Positions 34,869 to 44,091 of a stretch of DNA of 64,000 nt are shown piece after piece. A model generated the notes under the pieces. The model had not been told where the DNA came from and did no database searches. It saw only the letters and a program-made list of their open reading frames with translations. Source of the DNA: Bacillus sp. FJAT-22090 (GTDB taxonomy: Bacteria > Bacillota > Bacilli > Bacillales_A > Planococcaceae); assembly GCF_001278755.1 (NCBI RefSeq), contig NZ_CP012601.1:2728001-2792000 (forward strand). The letters run 5' to 3'. Numbering within the stretch: position 1 is the stretch's first letter; every line of letters begins with the position of its first letter. The position numbers and the translations under genes were made by a program.

Positions 34869-34899
34869 CGAGATTCCAAATTAATGGAATCTCGTTTTT
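34869..34899 (+). terminator. Intrinsic terminator (twin of 33654)
   Basis: CGAGATTCCA and TGGAATCTCG enclose AATTAA and are followed by five T. All but one base of the hairpin core match the terminator ending the HxlR gene 1.2 kb to the left. Confidence 0.88.
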
Positions 34900-34922
34900 A
34901 AATGATGATTATTTTTTTTCAT

Positions 34923-36326
34923 TTATAAAGTACTTCTAGAAACCTTTTTTCCATCATATGAATAAAGGGTTGGCTTTTCCTCTACATATGTTTCCAAAAA
35001 TACAGCACGCCCCCAAAGTTGATAAATATAAGGTAATACATTTTCTAAATAGTGAGGGTCTAGCTCCATCCCCTCATATCCATGCTTTAAGTACAGTTCC
35101 CCAGTTCGTGAATAATCACCATCTTCCACCACAATGTATGGAAAGCCTCCATTAACTCGCATGGAAACTAGTTGATCTCGTACATGTTCATAATCTTTAT
35201 CCGTAATTTGATAGTTCCCATTTTTTTTCTCAAACAAATATAAATCTTCCTGCTTCATTAAATCCTTCGTTAAGTAATTTCGTATAAACGAAATATCCGA
35301 TTCGATTTCTCTTACTTCAAAAATCTTTTCTCTCCCCGAATCAGGCTTAATCCCCAATCTCTTCATTTCCTCTGATGGCTGATTATATCTCTTTTCAATG
35401 TCTTCAAAAATTTTCAACCCTAAATAGTATGGATTAATAGTCGTCGCTGATGGCTGGACTACGTTTGCATTTAATTTAGCAAACTCTATCGTTTCATCTG
35501 TAGTTAAATTCATTTCTCTTAAAATTCGTTGATGCCAATAAGAAGCCCAACCCTCGTTCATAATTTTCGTTTCTAATTGCGGCCAGAAATAAAGCATTTC
35601 TTCTCGCATCATTGTTAAAATATCCCGTTGCCAATCCTCCAATTCACGACTGTACTCTTGAATAAACAACAATAAATCTTTTTCAGGATTAGGGGGAAAC
35701 TTTTTTCTCTTAATATTTAAAGGTTTTTTATTAATGGATGATTGATCTATATTCCATAAATCATCATAAGGTGTTCTGCGTAGGTCTTCTTTTTCTTCTT
35801 CTTCCTCTTGCAAGTCATATTCCGGCAGTTTAGGTCTAATAATGGATGGATCAATATGTTCTTGGATAGCCAATACTGCATCAAGAAAGCTTTCTACTTC
35901 TTCTTTCCCATAAATCATTTCGTAATTCGCAATTCTTTCTGCTGTTGCTGTCATACTTTCAACCATATCTTTTCTTGTGTTAGAAAAACGAACATTATTT
36001 TTAAAAAAGTCACAATGCGCTAGCACATGGGCGATAATAAGTTTATTTTGTATTAAACTATTCGTGTCAAGCAAAAATGCATAACAAGGATTCGAATTAA
36101 TAACTAGCTCATATATTTGGCTTAATCCAAAATCGTATTGAATCTTCATTTTGTGAAATTGCTTTCCAAAGCTCCAATGCGTAAAGCGAGTTGGCATGCC
36201 GTATGCTCCGAATGTATAGATAATATCAGCAGGACAGATTTCATAGCGCATCGGATAAAAATCAAGGCCAAATCCAGAGGCAATTTCCGTAATCTCCGCA
36301 ATTGCATGATGAAGCTTCGTATCCAT
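34923..36326 (-). CDS. spoVR: SpoVR family protein
   Basis: A 467-residue protein of the SpoVR family (stage V sporulation protein R; YcgB in enterics). Family blocks are [18 protein letters not shown] (start), [27 protein letters not shown] and [18 protein letters not shown]. In B. subtilis SpoVR is needed for normal spore cortex formation; the biochemical role is unknown. It is the third gene of a prkA-yhbH-spoVR set. The same three families are clustered in enterics (yeaG-yeaH-ycgB), which supports a shared function. Confidence 0.95.
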   Translation of the reverse strand: MDTKLHHAIAEITEIASGFGLDFYPMRYEICPADIIYTFGAYGMPTRFTHWSFGKQFHKMKIQYDFGLSQIYELVINSNPCYAFLLDTNSLIQNKLIIAHVLAHCDFFKNNVRFSNTRKDMVESMTATAERIANYEMIYGKEEVESFLDAVLAIQEHIDPSIIRPKLPEYDLQEEEEEKEDLRRTPYDDLWNIDQSSINKKPLNIKRKKFPPNPEKDLLLFIQEYSRELEDWQRDILTMMREEMLYFWPQLETKIMNEGWASYWHQRILREMNLTTDETIEFAKLNANVVQPSATTINPYYLGLKIFEDIEKRYNQPSEEMKRLGIKPDSGREKIFEVREIESDISFIRNYLTKDLMKQEDLYLFEKKNGNYQITDKDYEHVRDQLVSMRVNGGFPYIVVEDGDYSRTGELYLKHGYEGMELDPHYLENVLPYIYQLWGRAVFLETYVEEKPTLYSYDGKKVSRSTL

Positions 36327-36343
36327 TCATTGTCTCCTTTCTG

Positions 36344-37525
36344 TTATTTTGGCACTTTAAAAAGACTTTTCAAAGCTTCATATACATCTTTTTTATCCTT
36401 TAATACATAATGGCGGAACTTTGGGTCATTAATTGTTTTATACGTATTCATTAACGTAGAATATCGGCTATGGGGATTCACTTCTCCATACCCAAACATA
36501 CTAGATACTTCCATTAGTTGGGTTACAAGCTTCATACATTTTTCATTGTCACTTGTCATATTTTCACCGTCTGAAAAGTGAACAGGATAAATATTAAATT
36601 GATTAGGACTATACTTTTCTTCTATCAGTGCTAGTGCCTGGTAATATGCAGATGAACAAATTGTTCCACCGCTTTCACCTTTCGAGAAAAATGCCTCTTC
36701 CGTTACAACTTTAGCTTCCGTATGATGTGCTATAAATTCAATATCTACGGATTTATATTTCGATCTTAAAAATCGGGCCATCCAAAAAAAGAAACTTCTT
36801 GCACAATACTTCTCAAAAGCACCCATCGATCCACTCGTGTCCATCATCGCAAGGACAACTGCTTTTGACTCTGGTTTTGTCACTTCATCCCATGTTTTAA
36901 AACGTAAATCATCATTATGAAGTGGTGAAATTTCTGCTTTCCCTTTCATCGCATTTCTTTTAATAGCAGTCATTATTGTACGCTTCTTATCGATATTTCC
37001 CATAAGTCCTTTTTTACGTATATCATTAAATTCGACTTTATCCGTTATAATGTTTGCCTGTTCTTTTTGCTGTAAATTCGGTAATTCCATCTCTTTAAAA
37101 AGTACGCTTTCTAATTCTGCTATAGTCACTTCTGCCTCGTAATAGTCTTTTCCTGCTTTATCTCCAGCTTGTTTTCCTTGACCGGAAGCCTGTTCTCCTT
37201 CACCGGAAGCCTGTTCTCCTTCACCGGAATCACGAGCAATCACATCTCCTACCTGACTGTCGCCATCCCCTTGGCCAACATGTTTGGTTTTATCATAGTT
37301 GTAACGAATCTTATATTCATCCAATGAACGAATTGGTATTTTAATTACTTCTCGTCCATTTGACATAATAATGCTTTCTTCACTGATCAAGTCTGGTAAA
37401 TTGTCTTTAATAGCTTCTTTCACTTTATCCATATGACGTTGCTGATCTTGGTAACCTTTACGGTGCAATGACCAGTTTTCCTGTGAGATGACGTAATGAT
37501 TCTCTTGTTTTTCATTCATTTTCAT
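36344..37525 (-). CDS. yhbH: YhbH/DUF444 family protein with C-terminal VWA-like domain
   Basis: A 393-residue partner of PrkA. The N-terminal half has [12 protein letters not shown] and [16 protein letters not shown]; the C-terminal half is a von Willebrand A-like domain with the metal-site start [14 protein letters not shown] and FSDGENM. A linker at about residues 100-122 contains a short Gly/Glu/Gln/Ala repeat (GEGEQAS twice and a variant), encoded by a 21-bp tandem repeat near 37183-37245. The ATG at 37525 follows AGGTAGG. Its role in sporulation with PrkA is known genetically, but its mechanism is not. Confidence 0.94.
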   Translation of the reverse strand: MKMNEKQENHYVISQENWSLHRKGYQDQQRHMDKVKEAIKDNLPDLISEESIIMSNGREVIKIPIRSLDEYKIRYNYDKTKHVGQGDGDSQVGDVIARDSGEGEQASGEGEQASGQGKQAGDKAGKDYYEAEVTIAELESVLFKEMELPNLQQKEQANIITDKVEFNDIRKKGLMGNIDKKRTIMTAIKRNAMKGKAEISPLHNDDLRFKTWDEVTKPESKAVVLAMMDTSGSMGAFEKYCARSFFFWMARFLRSKYKSVDIEFIAHHTEAKVVTEEAFFSKGESGGTICSSAYYQALALIEEKYSPNQFNIYPVHFSDGENMTSDNEKCMKLVTQLMEVSSMFGYGEVNPHSRYSTLMNTYKTINDPKFRHYVLKDKKDVYEALKSLFKVPK

Positions 37526-37584
37526 CAACACCTACCTATTGTTTATCATATGCCAGCTACTCAAAGTTATTGCCAATGTATATA

Positions 37585-37618
37585 AAAAAACAAGACCAAT
37601 ATAAAAATCAGTCTTGTT
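37585..37618 (-). terminator. Terminator after prkA
   Basis: On the minus strand AACAAGAC and GTCTTGTT form a stem followed by a T-run, between prkA and yhbH. It could reduce read-through within the cluster. Confidence 0.7.
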
Positions 37619-37626
37619 CTTCTTTA

Positions 37627-39522
37627 TTACCTGTTGAGTAGACTACCTACATACCGCAATAACTCGTTTGCTGAAGTGGAATTATAGCCATGTTCATCTA
37701 TTAGTCTTGCAACAACCTCATTTACCTTCTTCAGCTGAGTCTCATCTGGGGTTTTAGAAGAAGTGGTTATTTTCACAACATCTTTTAAATCTGCAAAAAG
37801 TTTCTTTTGAATAGCTTCACGCAAACGTTCATGAGAATTATATTCGAAACGTTTTCCTTTTCTAGCATATGCAGAGAGTCGAATTAGGATTTCCTCTCTA
37901 AAAGCTTTCTTCGCGTTTTCAGAAATACCAATTTGTTCTTCAATCGAGCGCATCAATTTTTCATCTGGATTCATTTCTTCACCCGTAAGTGGATCTCTCA
38001 TTTTGTTTTTATTACAATAAGCCTCCACATTATCCAAGTAATTATTCATTAAGGAAATGGCTGACTCTTCATATGAATAAACAAACGCTTTTTGAACTTC
38101 TTTTTTCGCGATTTCATCATATTCTTTTCTGGCAATAGCAATGTAATTCATGTATTTTTCACGATCTTCTTGTGATATAGATGCATGTTGATCAAGACCT
38201 TCTTTTAAAGCTCTTAATACGTCCAACGCATTAATAGAAGGGATTTCCTTCCGTATGATTGCAGAAGAAATTCTATTAATGACGTAACGTGGATCTATTC
38301 CATGCATTCCCTCGTTAACAGTTTCCTTTTTCAATTCCTCCACATCAATTTCGTTAAATCCTTCCACGCTTTCTCCATCATAAAGTCGCATTTTCTTTAC
38401 AATATCAATGCCTTGCTTTTTAGGAACTTCCAGTCTTGTTAAAATGGAAAAGATAGCAGCTGCCCTTAACGCATGGGGTGCAATATGAACATGCGTCATA
38501 TCACTTTCCTTAATCATTTTTTCATAAATGCGTTCTTCCTGACTTACTTTTAAATTATACGGAATAGGCATAACGATAATTCTTGAATGTAGTGCTTCAT
38601 TCTTTTTATTGGATATAAAAGAACGGTATTCTGTTTCATTTGTATGCGCTACTATCAACTCATCTGCACTAATTAAAGCAAATCTTCCTGCTTTAAAATT
38701 TCCTTCTTGCGTTAACGATAATAAATGCCATAGAAATTTTTCATCTAGTTTCAGCATTTCTTGAAATTCCATCATTCCACGATTCGCTTTATTTAATTCA
38801 CCATCGAAACGATATGCACGTGGATCTGATTCTGAGCCAAACTCTGCAATTGTTGAAAAATCGATACTCCCTGTTAAATCAGCGATATCTTGCGATTTAG
38901 GATCAGATGGAGTAAATGTTCCTATTCCGACCCGTTTGTCTTCTGAGAAAAAAATTCTCTCTACTCTAACATTTTCAATTCGTCCATCGTATTCTTTTTC
39001 TAGTCTCATCGTATTAAGTGGCGACAAACTACCCTCAATACGGATTCCATATTCATCTACAAAATCTTCCCGTAAATGTTGTGGAATTAGGTGGAGCGGA
39101 TCCTCATGCATAGGGCACCCTTGTATAGCATAAACTGCTCCCTCATCAGTTCTAGAATACTGCTCTAGTCCTCGTTTTAACAATGTAACAATGGAGGATT
39201 TACCTCCACTAACAGGTCCCATCAATAAAAGAATTCGTTTTCGAACGTCTAATCTTTTTGCGGCTGGATGAAAATATTCTTCTACCAAGCGTTCAATCGC
39301 TGTCTCTAATCCAAATATTTCTTTCCCAAAGAAATGGTACATCTTAAGTCCATCTCTCTCCGTTAGCCCTGAGCTTTTAATCATGTTATATACACGAGAA
39401 TGTGCAGTTTGGGCAACTTCTGGTCTATCCCTCACAATGGCTAAATACTCCTCGAACGTGCCTTCCCACTTAAGTTTACTCTCTTCTTCACGGTAGTTCC
39501 TAACCTTGTTCAAAATATCCAT
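37627..39522 (-). CDS. prkA: PrkA family AAA+ / serine protein kinase
   Basis: A 631-residue protein of the PrkA/YeaG family. The AAA+ part has Walker A LLMGPVSGGKSSIV and the family blocks RVYNMIKSSGL, FFGKEIFGLE, GCPMHEDPLHL and NRGMMEFQEMLKLDEKFLW (split: NRGMMEFQEM and KLDEKFLW). The C-terminal PrkA domain has the kinase-like region around SYEESAISLMNNYLDNVEAY. In B. subtilis PrkA acts in sporulation, described both as kinase and as Lon-type AAA protein. A CATACTAT at 39556-39563 upstream resembles a sporulation sigma -10, without a clear -35. Confidence 0.95.
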   Translation of the reverse strand: MDILNKVRNYREEESKLKWEGTFEEYLAIVRDRPEVAQTAHSRVYNMIKSSGLTERDGLKMYHFFGKEIFGLETAIERLVEEYFHPAAKRLDVRKRILLLMGPVSGGKSSIVTLLKRGLEQYSRTDEGAVYAIQGCPMHEDPLHLIPQHLREDFVDEYGIRIEGSLSPLNTMRLEKEYDGRIENVRVERIFFSEDKRVGIGTFTPSDPKSQDIADLTGSIDFSTIAEFGSESDPRAYRFDGELNKANRGMMEFQEMLKLDEKFLWHLLSLTQEGNFKAGRFALISADELIVAHTNETEYRSFISNKKNEALHSRIIVMPIPYNLKVSQEERIYEKMIKESDMTHVHIAPHALRAAAIFSILTRLEVPKKQGIDIVKKMRLYDGESVEGFNEIDVEELKKETVNEGMHGIDPRYVINRISSAIIRKEIPSINALDVLRALKEGLDQHASISQEDREKYMNYIAIARKEYDEIAKKEVQKAFVYSYEESAISLMNNYLDNVEAYCNKNKMRDPLTGEEMNPDEKLMRSIEEQIGISENAKKAFREEILIRLSAYARKGKRFEYNSHERLREAIQKKLFADLKDVVKITTSSKTPDETQLKKVNEVVARLIDEHGYNSTSANELLRYVGSLLNR

Positions 39523-39648
39523 TTATTCCCTCCATTCAGGGGCATTGTTTTATACATAGTATGAAAAGAGAGAATTTATGATACCTATTAATTTTGTAGA
39601 TGCTAATTCTTTCTTACATGAACTACACATTATTTAATTACGATTTAT

Positions 39649-39675
39649 GTTTAATATCAATTTGTTTTAGGGTAT
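39649..39675 (+). promoter_or_regulatory. SigB promoter of small lipoprotein gene 1
   Basis: GTTTAA (39649-39654), 15-base spacer, GGGTAT (39670-39675): a perfect match to both halves of the SigB consensus, 54 bases before the ATG. Confidence 0.9.
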
Positions 39676-39728
39676 CTACTCAGTAAGTATGTCGAAACAC
39701 CACTAATTGTAGAATTGGAGGAATTATT

Positions 39729-39902
39729 ATGACGATGAAATCAATTGCAGGGGAAAAATGGTGGAAAATTGGGGCTGCTGCATTTCTTTCAGTAGGTTTA
39801 TTGGCTGGTTGTGGAGACGGAGAAAATGAATCAGATGTGGATGACAATATGGAAGAAGATGTAGACCAAGAGCTTGAAGAAGAAGACAAAGACGGTGAAT
39901 AA
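39729..39902 (+). CDS. Small acidic lipoprotein (paralogue 1)
   Basis: A 57-residue protein. WWKIGAAAFLSVGLLAGCGDG is a lipoprotein signal (lipobox LLAGC, lipid on the Cys near residue 29; written here as WWKIGAAAFLS then VGLLAGCGDG). After it come only about 30 residues, mostly Asp and Glu. TTGGAGG precedes the ATG. It is almost certainly a membrane-anchored acidic peptide facing the outside. A paralogue with the same signal lies at 42749. A perfect SigB promoter upstream indicates general-stress expression. The function is unknown. Confidence 0.85.
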   Translation: MTMKSIAGEKWWKIGAAAFLSVGLLAGCGDGENESDVDDNMEEDVDQELEEEDKDGE

Positions 39903-39908
39903 GTTATA

Positions 39909-39949
39909 AAAATGCGGTGTTCTAAAATAAATTTAGAACACCGCATTTT
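39909..39949. terminator. Bidirectional terminator
   Basis: AAAATGCGGTGTTCTAAA pairs perfectly with its complement across a short AT loop, between the lipoprotein gene and the convergent DUF4349 gene. Confidence 0.92.
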
Positions 39950-39950
39950 A

Positions 39951-40841
39951 TTATTTTTCTATTCTTTTTCTTTTTATCGTCCAATACACAGCAAAAGTTA
40001 TAACACACAAAATGAGGAGCACAGGTAAGTTCCCAATGAAAAATACAATAACTCCCGAGCCAGCAGTCAATATCACATTAGTACTCGTGACAAATTGCTT
40101 CTTTGTTTTTTCCCATGTATTTAAATCTTTGTTTTCTATCTCAGGAACGATTACACGGTTTTCATACAAGGCTATTTCGATTGTTGAAAAAGATGTTTGA
40201 TTTTCTAAATAGTTAACCTTACCAACTAGGACTTCAATTTCTTCTTGAACGTTCGCTAAATCAGACGAAATTTTCAATAAATCCTCGGTTTTCTCTGCAT
40301 TTTCCATAAATGTTAGCAAACGTTCCTCCACAACTCTCTTCGACTTGATGCGAGAGGTTAAGTCGACAAATTGCTCGGTCACATCCTGACCAGTAACATT
40401 ACGTTCTATCACTTTTGAAGCTTCTCCTTCTGCTTCGGATAAGAAAGTTTCAAAATAATGTTCTGGAATTCGAACAATCATATTACCACTACTTGATACA
40501 TCATCTTCCTGATACACATTCGAACTCACAATATATCCACCATACTTTTTAACCTTTTGTTCAATATTATTCTGCGCCTTCGCGAGTTCTTTTACATTTG
40601 CCTTAATAATTGCTTTGTGAATAATCATACGCTCAGTTGAAGTTTCAGATATAACTTCTGAATCATCCACTGGTTTATCCTCTTCTACCACTTCGAGTGA
40701 ACTCTTCTCCTCTTTGACAGAGTAGATAGCAGAGTCGTTCGCCTCCTCTGTTTTAATTTCTTCTGCCATCTCCTTATTGCTACAAGCTATGAGAAAACCA
40801 AACAAACCGATAAAAAATAATAGCAAAACTATTTTTTTCAT
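39951..40841 (-). CDS. DUF4349 domain lipoprotein
   Basis: A 296-residue membrane-attached protein: lipobox LFGFLIACSN, an acidic linker, the DUF4349 domain (ERMIIHKAIIKANV, KYGGYIVSSNVYQ, GNMIVRIPEHYFETFL, VTGQDVTEQFVDLTSRI), a coiled-coil stretch around SDLANVQEEIEVLVGKVNYLE (split: SDLANVQEEIE and VLVGKVNYLE), and a C-terminal helix with a basic tail. The ATG at 40841 has AGGGGGC ten bases upstream; a TTG two codons earlier is less likely. Function is unknown; the layout suggests an envelope protein anchored at both ends. Confidence 0.88.
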   Translation of the reverse strand: MKKIVLLLFFIGLFGFLIACSNKEMAEEIKTEEANDSAIYSVKEEKSSLEVVEEDKPVDDSEVISETSTERMIIHKAIIKANVKELAKAQNNIEQKVKKYGGYIVSSNVYQEDDVSSSGNMIVRIPEHYFETFLSEAEGEASKVIERNVTGQDVTEQFVDLTSRIKSKRVVEERLLTFMENAEKTEDLLKISSDLANVQEEIEVLVGKVNYLENQTSFSTIEIALYENRVIVPEIENKDLNTWEKTKKQFVTSTNVILTAGSGVIVFFIGNLPVLLILCVITFAVYWTIKRKRIEK

Positions 40842-41047
40842 TGTCAATTTGCCCCCTGTCTTTGAACAATCAGACGATTTCGGCTAAGATTCGTTACACA
40901 ATATCTAGAAAATTTTTCTATTTATCAATCTACTATGCTAATGTAGCACCAAATTAGCAGATGAGAAATTTTTACTTTTTTCACAAAAACACTTAATTTA
41001 TTGAAATATTTAGATAGAATATAGATAAGAATTAAGGAGGGTTTTTA

Positions 41048-42583
41048 ATGGACATTAACTTAAAAAAGAAAGATCGTGAACTTAAAATGATAATATTAAA
41101 AGGGCATGGGCTTACATTAGAAAATATGAGAGCCATTTTATATCAAACAAAAGAAGTGAAATTGGATCAAAAAGCAATTGAACTAGTGCAAAATAGTCGG
41201 AAAGCTGTTGAAAGAATCGTAAAAGAGAAGAGCACTGTATACGGTATTAATACTGGATTTGGTAAATTTAGTGATGTTAGCATTGAAGAAGAGGATGTTC
41301 ATGCGCTACAGCTTCATCTCATTCGATCCCATGCGTGTGGTATCGGGCAACCATTTGATGAAATAGTGTCTCGTGCAATGGTTATTCTACGACTAAATGC
41401 CTTGTTAAAAGGATTTTCTGGCATTCGACTTGAGGTACTTGAACGACTTGCATTCATGGTAAATAATCATATTCACCCTGTAATTCCTCAGCAAGGCTCT
41501 CTCGGTGCATCGGGTGATTTAGCTCCCCTTTCACATTTAGCACTAGTTTTAATTGGTGAAGGTTTTGTCTGGGATGGAGATAAACATGTCCCTTCTAATG
41601 AAATATGGGCTAAACATAACTTGACACCTATTGTTCTTGAAGCAAAAGAAGGTCTTGCACTTATCAATGGAACCCAAGCAATGACTGCACAAGGAGTAGT
41701 AAACTGGTTGGAATCAGAAACACTTGCATACCAAAGTGAGTGGATTGCTTCTATGACGATTGAAGCACTTCAAGGAATAACAGACGCTTTTCATCCTGCA
41801 ATCCACGAGGCACGTGGATATCCTGAGCAAATATCTGTTGCAAAACGTGTTCTTCAATGGCTTGAAGGGAGCAAACTTGTTACAAAGCAAGGAGAAAAAC
41901 GTGTACAAGATGCATATTCTTTACGCTGTATCCCTCAAATTCATGGAGCCAGCTGGCAAGTACTAAGTTATGTTAAAGAAAAATTAGAAATCGAAATGAA
42001 TGCTGCAACAGATAACCCTTTAATTTTTGATGATGGTGAATTAGTCATTTCCGGAGGCAACTTTCACGGGCAACCAATCGCTTTTGCAATGGACTTCTTA
42101 AAGATTGGTATAGCAGAGCTAGCAAACGTTTCGGAGCGTAGAATTGAACGATTAGTGAACCCCCAATTGAATGAGGGGCTTCCTCCCTTTTTAAGTCCAC
42201 AACCTGGACTACAATCCGGTGCCATGATTATGCAATATGCGGCTGCAAGCTTAGTATCAGAAAACAAAACACTTGCTCATCCTGCTTCTGTCGATTCTAT
42301 TCCTTCTTCTGCAAACCAAGAAGATCATGTAAGTATGGGAACAATAGGCGCTCGACATGCTAACCAAATTATTCAAAATGCACGAAGAGTACTTGCTATC
42401 GAATTAATTTGTGCCATCCAAGGCATTGAATATCGAGGTATAGATTTAATGGCTCCATCACTGTCTAAAAAATGGCATGATATAAGAGAATTTGTTCCTT
42501 CCATTACGAAAGACAGGATCTTTAGTTTAGATATAGAAAACTTGAATAAATACTTAAAATCAGAGACAGCTACAACAATATAG
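41048..42583 (+). CDS. hutH: Histidine ammonia-lyase
   Basis: A 511-residue lyase that converts histidine to urocanate and ammonia. The Ala154-Ser155-Gly156 triad in [17 protein letters not shown] forms the MIO electrophile. Other family blocks are [39 protein letters not shown] and [12 protein letters not shown]. It is full length with AAGGAGGG seven bases from the ATG. The N-terminus has an extra ~13 basic residues before IILKGHGLT. No hutU, hutI, hutG or hutP lies near it, so the rest of the pathway is elsewhere or absent. Confidence 0.96.
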   Translation: MDINLKKKDRELKMIILKGHGLTLENMRAILYQTKEVKLDQKAIELVQNSRKAVERIVKEKSTVYGINTGFGKFSDVSIEEEDVHALQLHLIRSHACGIGQPFDEIVSRAMVILRLNALLKGFSGIRLEVLERLAFMVNNHIHPVIPQQGSLGASGDLAPLSHLALVLIGEGFVWDGDKHVPSNEIWAKHNLTPIVLEAKEGLALINGTQAMTAQGVVNWLESETLAYQSEWIASMTIEALQGITDAFHPAIHEARGYPEQISVAKRVLQWLEGSKLVTKQGEKRVQDAYSLRCIPQIHGASWQVLSYVKEKLEIEMNAATDNPLIFDDGELVISGGNFHGQPIAFAMDFLKIGIAELANVSERRIERLVNPQLNEGLPPFLSPQPGLQSGAMIMQYAAASLVSENKTLAHPASVDSIPSSANQEDHVSMGTIGARHANQIIQNARRVLAIELICAIQGIEYRGIDLMAPSLSKKWHDIREFVPSITKDRIFSLDIENLNKYLKSETATTI

Positions 42584-42593
42584 TTAATAAGAA

Positions 42594-42628
42594 CACGGCG
42601 AATGGAAAACAATCATTCGCCGTTTTCT
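42594..42628 (+). terminator. Intrinsic terminator of hutH
   Basis: ACGGCGAATG (42595-42604) pairs with CATTCGCCGT (42614-42623) and is followed by TTTC. Confidence 0.88.
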
Positions 42629-42678
42629 TTGTTTCTTTTAAGTGGTGTACACCCCCCCTTAAAATCTTATGGAGAAAC

Positions 42679-42705
42679 GTTTATCTTTCATTTCAAAAAG
42701 GGTAG
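42679..42705 (+). promoter_or_regulatory. SigB promoter of small lipoprotein gene 2
   Basis: GTTTAT (42679-42684), 15-base spacer, GGGTAG (42700-42705). It has the same spacing and distance to the ATG (44 bases) as the promoter of the paralogue at 39729. Confidence 0.82.
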
Positions 42706-42748
42706 ATAAGACAAAGTAAGTTAAATTGATAATTGGAGGACATTTAAT

Positions 42749-42994
42749 ATGAACTTAACTTTAGAGCATAAATGGCTGAAATTTGGTATAGCAGCCTTTC
42801 TTTCCATTGCTTTGCTTGCAGGATGTGGTGATGGAAATGACACGGATACAAACGAACCAGTGGAAGAGGATCTAGATGTTGATGTAAACGTGGATGATAA
42901 TAATGACGAAAATAGCGAAAACAATGGATCAGACGAGGATAAAGAGGACGTAGAAAATACAGATGAAGAAGTTATGGATAAAGATCGAGAATAG
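42749..42994 (+). CDS. Small acidic lipoprotein (paralogue 2)
   Basis: An 81-residue paralogue of the gene at 39729. WLKFGIAAFLSIALLAGCGDG has the same lipobox and CGDG motif (written as WLKFGIAAFLS and IALLAGCGDG). The mature part is ~50 residues of Asp, Glu and Asn with almost no hydrophobics. TTGGAGG precedes the ATG. The longer acidic tail is the main difference. It may be an extracytoplasmic cation buffer or wall-surface polyanion; that is speculation. Confidence 0.83.
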   Translation: MNLTLEHKWLKFGIAAFLSIALLAGCGDGNDTDTNEPVEEDLDVDVNVDDNNDENSENNGSDEDKEDVENTDEEVMDKDRE

Positions 42995-43022
42995 AAAAAC
43001 CGCCTTCTCGGCGGTTTTTTAT
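42995..43022. terminator. Bidirectional terminator
   Basis: AAAACCGCC-TTCTC-GGCGGTTTT followed by T on the plus strand. The convergent mini-ORF at 43019 ends at its edge. Confidence 0.92.
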
Positions 43023-43084
43023 TTTCCACACTTACATGGTCCTAAACCTGTTTTTTTACTTGTTTTACATTTCTTATTCGCCAA
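43019..43084 (-). CDS. Putative 21-residue Cys/Lys-rich mini-protein
   Basis: The ORF starts at TTG (43082-43084) with AAAGGAG eight bases upstream and encodes MANKKCKTSKK then TGLGPCKCGK. Three Cys in C...C-x-C spacing suggest a metal-binding or disulfide peptide. It is too short to judge by codon bias; the ribosome site and the bidirectional terminator just after it are the support. No family recognised. Confidence 0.45.
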   Translation of the reverse strand: MANKKCKTSKKTGLGPCKCGK

Positions 43085-43224
43085 ATACATCACTCCTTTA
43101 ATCGAATGATAAAGAATATGAAAAAGCGGGATTGTCCTATTCAAAAATTAATTACAATATTAATCTGCCTCTTACGTCCTCAAACCTTCTTCCCTTGTTT
43201 CAATTGGTTCGAATATATACATTC

Positions 43225-43271
43225 ATAGGGAAAGACACGTTTATAAAAGGCGTGTCTTTCCCTATTTTTAT
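43225..43271 (+). terminator. Orphan terminator-like hairpin
   Basis: ATAGGGAAAGACACG (43225-43239) pairs with CGTGTCTTTCCCTAT (43251-43265), followed by TTTTAT. No gene ends upstream on this strand after the 42995 terminator. It could therefore end a small RNA or attenuate the downstream membrane-protein gene. The rest of 43085-43337 has no ORF. Confidence 0.75.
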
Positions 43272-43337
43272 AGGAACTTTTTATAGCTATTTCCATACAA
43301 ATAGAATAATTAAGAACTCATGGAAAGGGGAAATTTC

Positions 43338-44054
43338 ATGGAAGAAAACAACAAAAATGTATTCATCATGTTATCATTTGAACACATCATAGCAATTGTC
43401 TTATTAATTGTAATTTTATTTTTCCTATTTATGTTAAAAAATAGATTATCTGATTCAACCATGAGTTCCAACTTATTCGAACGTCTCTTTTCACTTTCAT
43501 TATTGATGATGGAAATCACTTATCATCTTGTACTCATTTTTACCCGAGAGTGGAATTTAAGTGAATCTATGCCATTCCATTTATGCAGTTTCAGTTTGTT
43601 TTTTTCAGTTTTTATATTATGGACTGGAAGCAAACGTTTTTATGATTTCATCTTCTTTGCAGGCTTTGGAGGTGCGCTTCAAGCTTTACTAACACCATCT
43701 TTGGAAATAGGGTTTCCCAGTTTTAAGTTTATTCAATTCTTTTTCATTCACTCTGGGATAATAGTGACTGCATTTTATATTTTGTGGGTAAAAAAATATA
43801 CCCCTACATTTAAAGGACTTCTTAAAACGATGTTTTACTTAAATAGTATGTTTCCTTTTATTTTTGCTATTAACATAGTTGTTCATGGTAACTACATGTT
43901 TCTAAGAGAAAAACCTATAAATGGTAGTCTGCTTGACTTCTTAGGACCATACCCGTGGTATATTTTATCTTTAGAAATGGTAGCATTTTTTATGTTTTCG
44001 GCTTTCTGGTTAATCTTCAGGAGATGGAATCGACAATCTAAATGGACTACTTGA
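43338..44054 (+). CDS. YwaF/TIGR02206-type integral membrane protein
   Basis: A 238-residue protein with about seven hydrophobic segments. Blocks typical of the YwaF family are visible: ERLFSLSLLMMEITYHL, SMPFHLCSFSLFFSVF, and NGSLLDFLGPYPWYILSLE. Function is unknown in the family. The ATG at 43338 follows AAAGGGG; a GTG-type upstream start is not supported. It converges on the YheC/D-type gene with only 37 bases between and no obvious terminator. Confidence 0.83.
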   Translation: MEENNKNVFIMLSFEHIIAIVLLIVILFFLFMLKNRLSDSTMSSNLFERLFSLSLLMMEITYHLVLIFTREWNLSESMPFHLCSFSLFFSVFILWTGSKRFYDFIFFAGFGGALQALLTPSLEIGFPSFKFIQFFFIHSGIIVTAFYILWVKKYTPTFKGLLKTMFYLNSMFPFIFAINIVVHGNYMFLREKPINGSLLDFLGPYPWYILSLEMVAFFMFSAFWLIFRRWNRQSKWTT

Positions 44055-44091
44055 ATGATTGTTCTATACAAAAAAAACTCCCCTCTTTATT

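Noticed and set aside
42721-43029. Ser-rich ORF opposite the acidic lipoprotein
   Set aside because: A mirror of the Asp/Glu codons of the plus-strand gene; the plus-strand gene has lipobox, ribosome site, SigB promoter and terminator.
44055-44091. Terminator between the YwaF-like and YheC/D-type genes
   Set aside because: No stem of useful length could be drawn in the 37-base gap.
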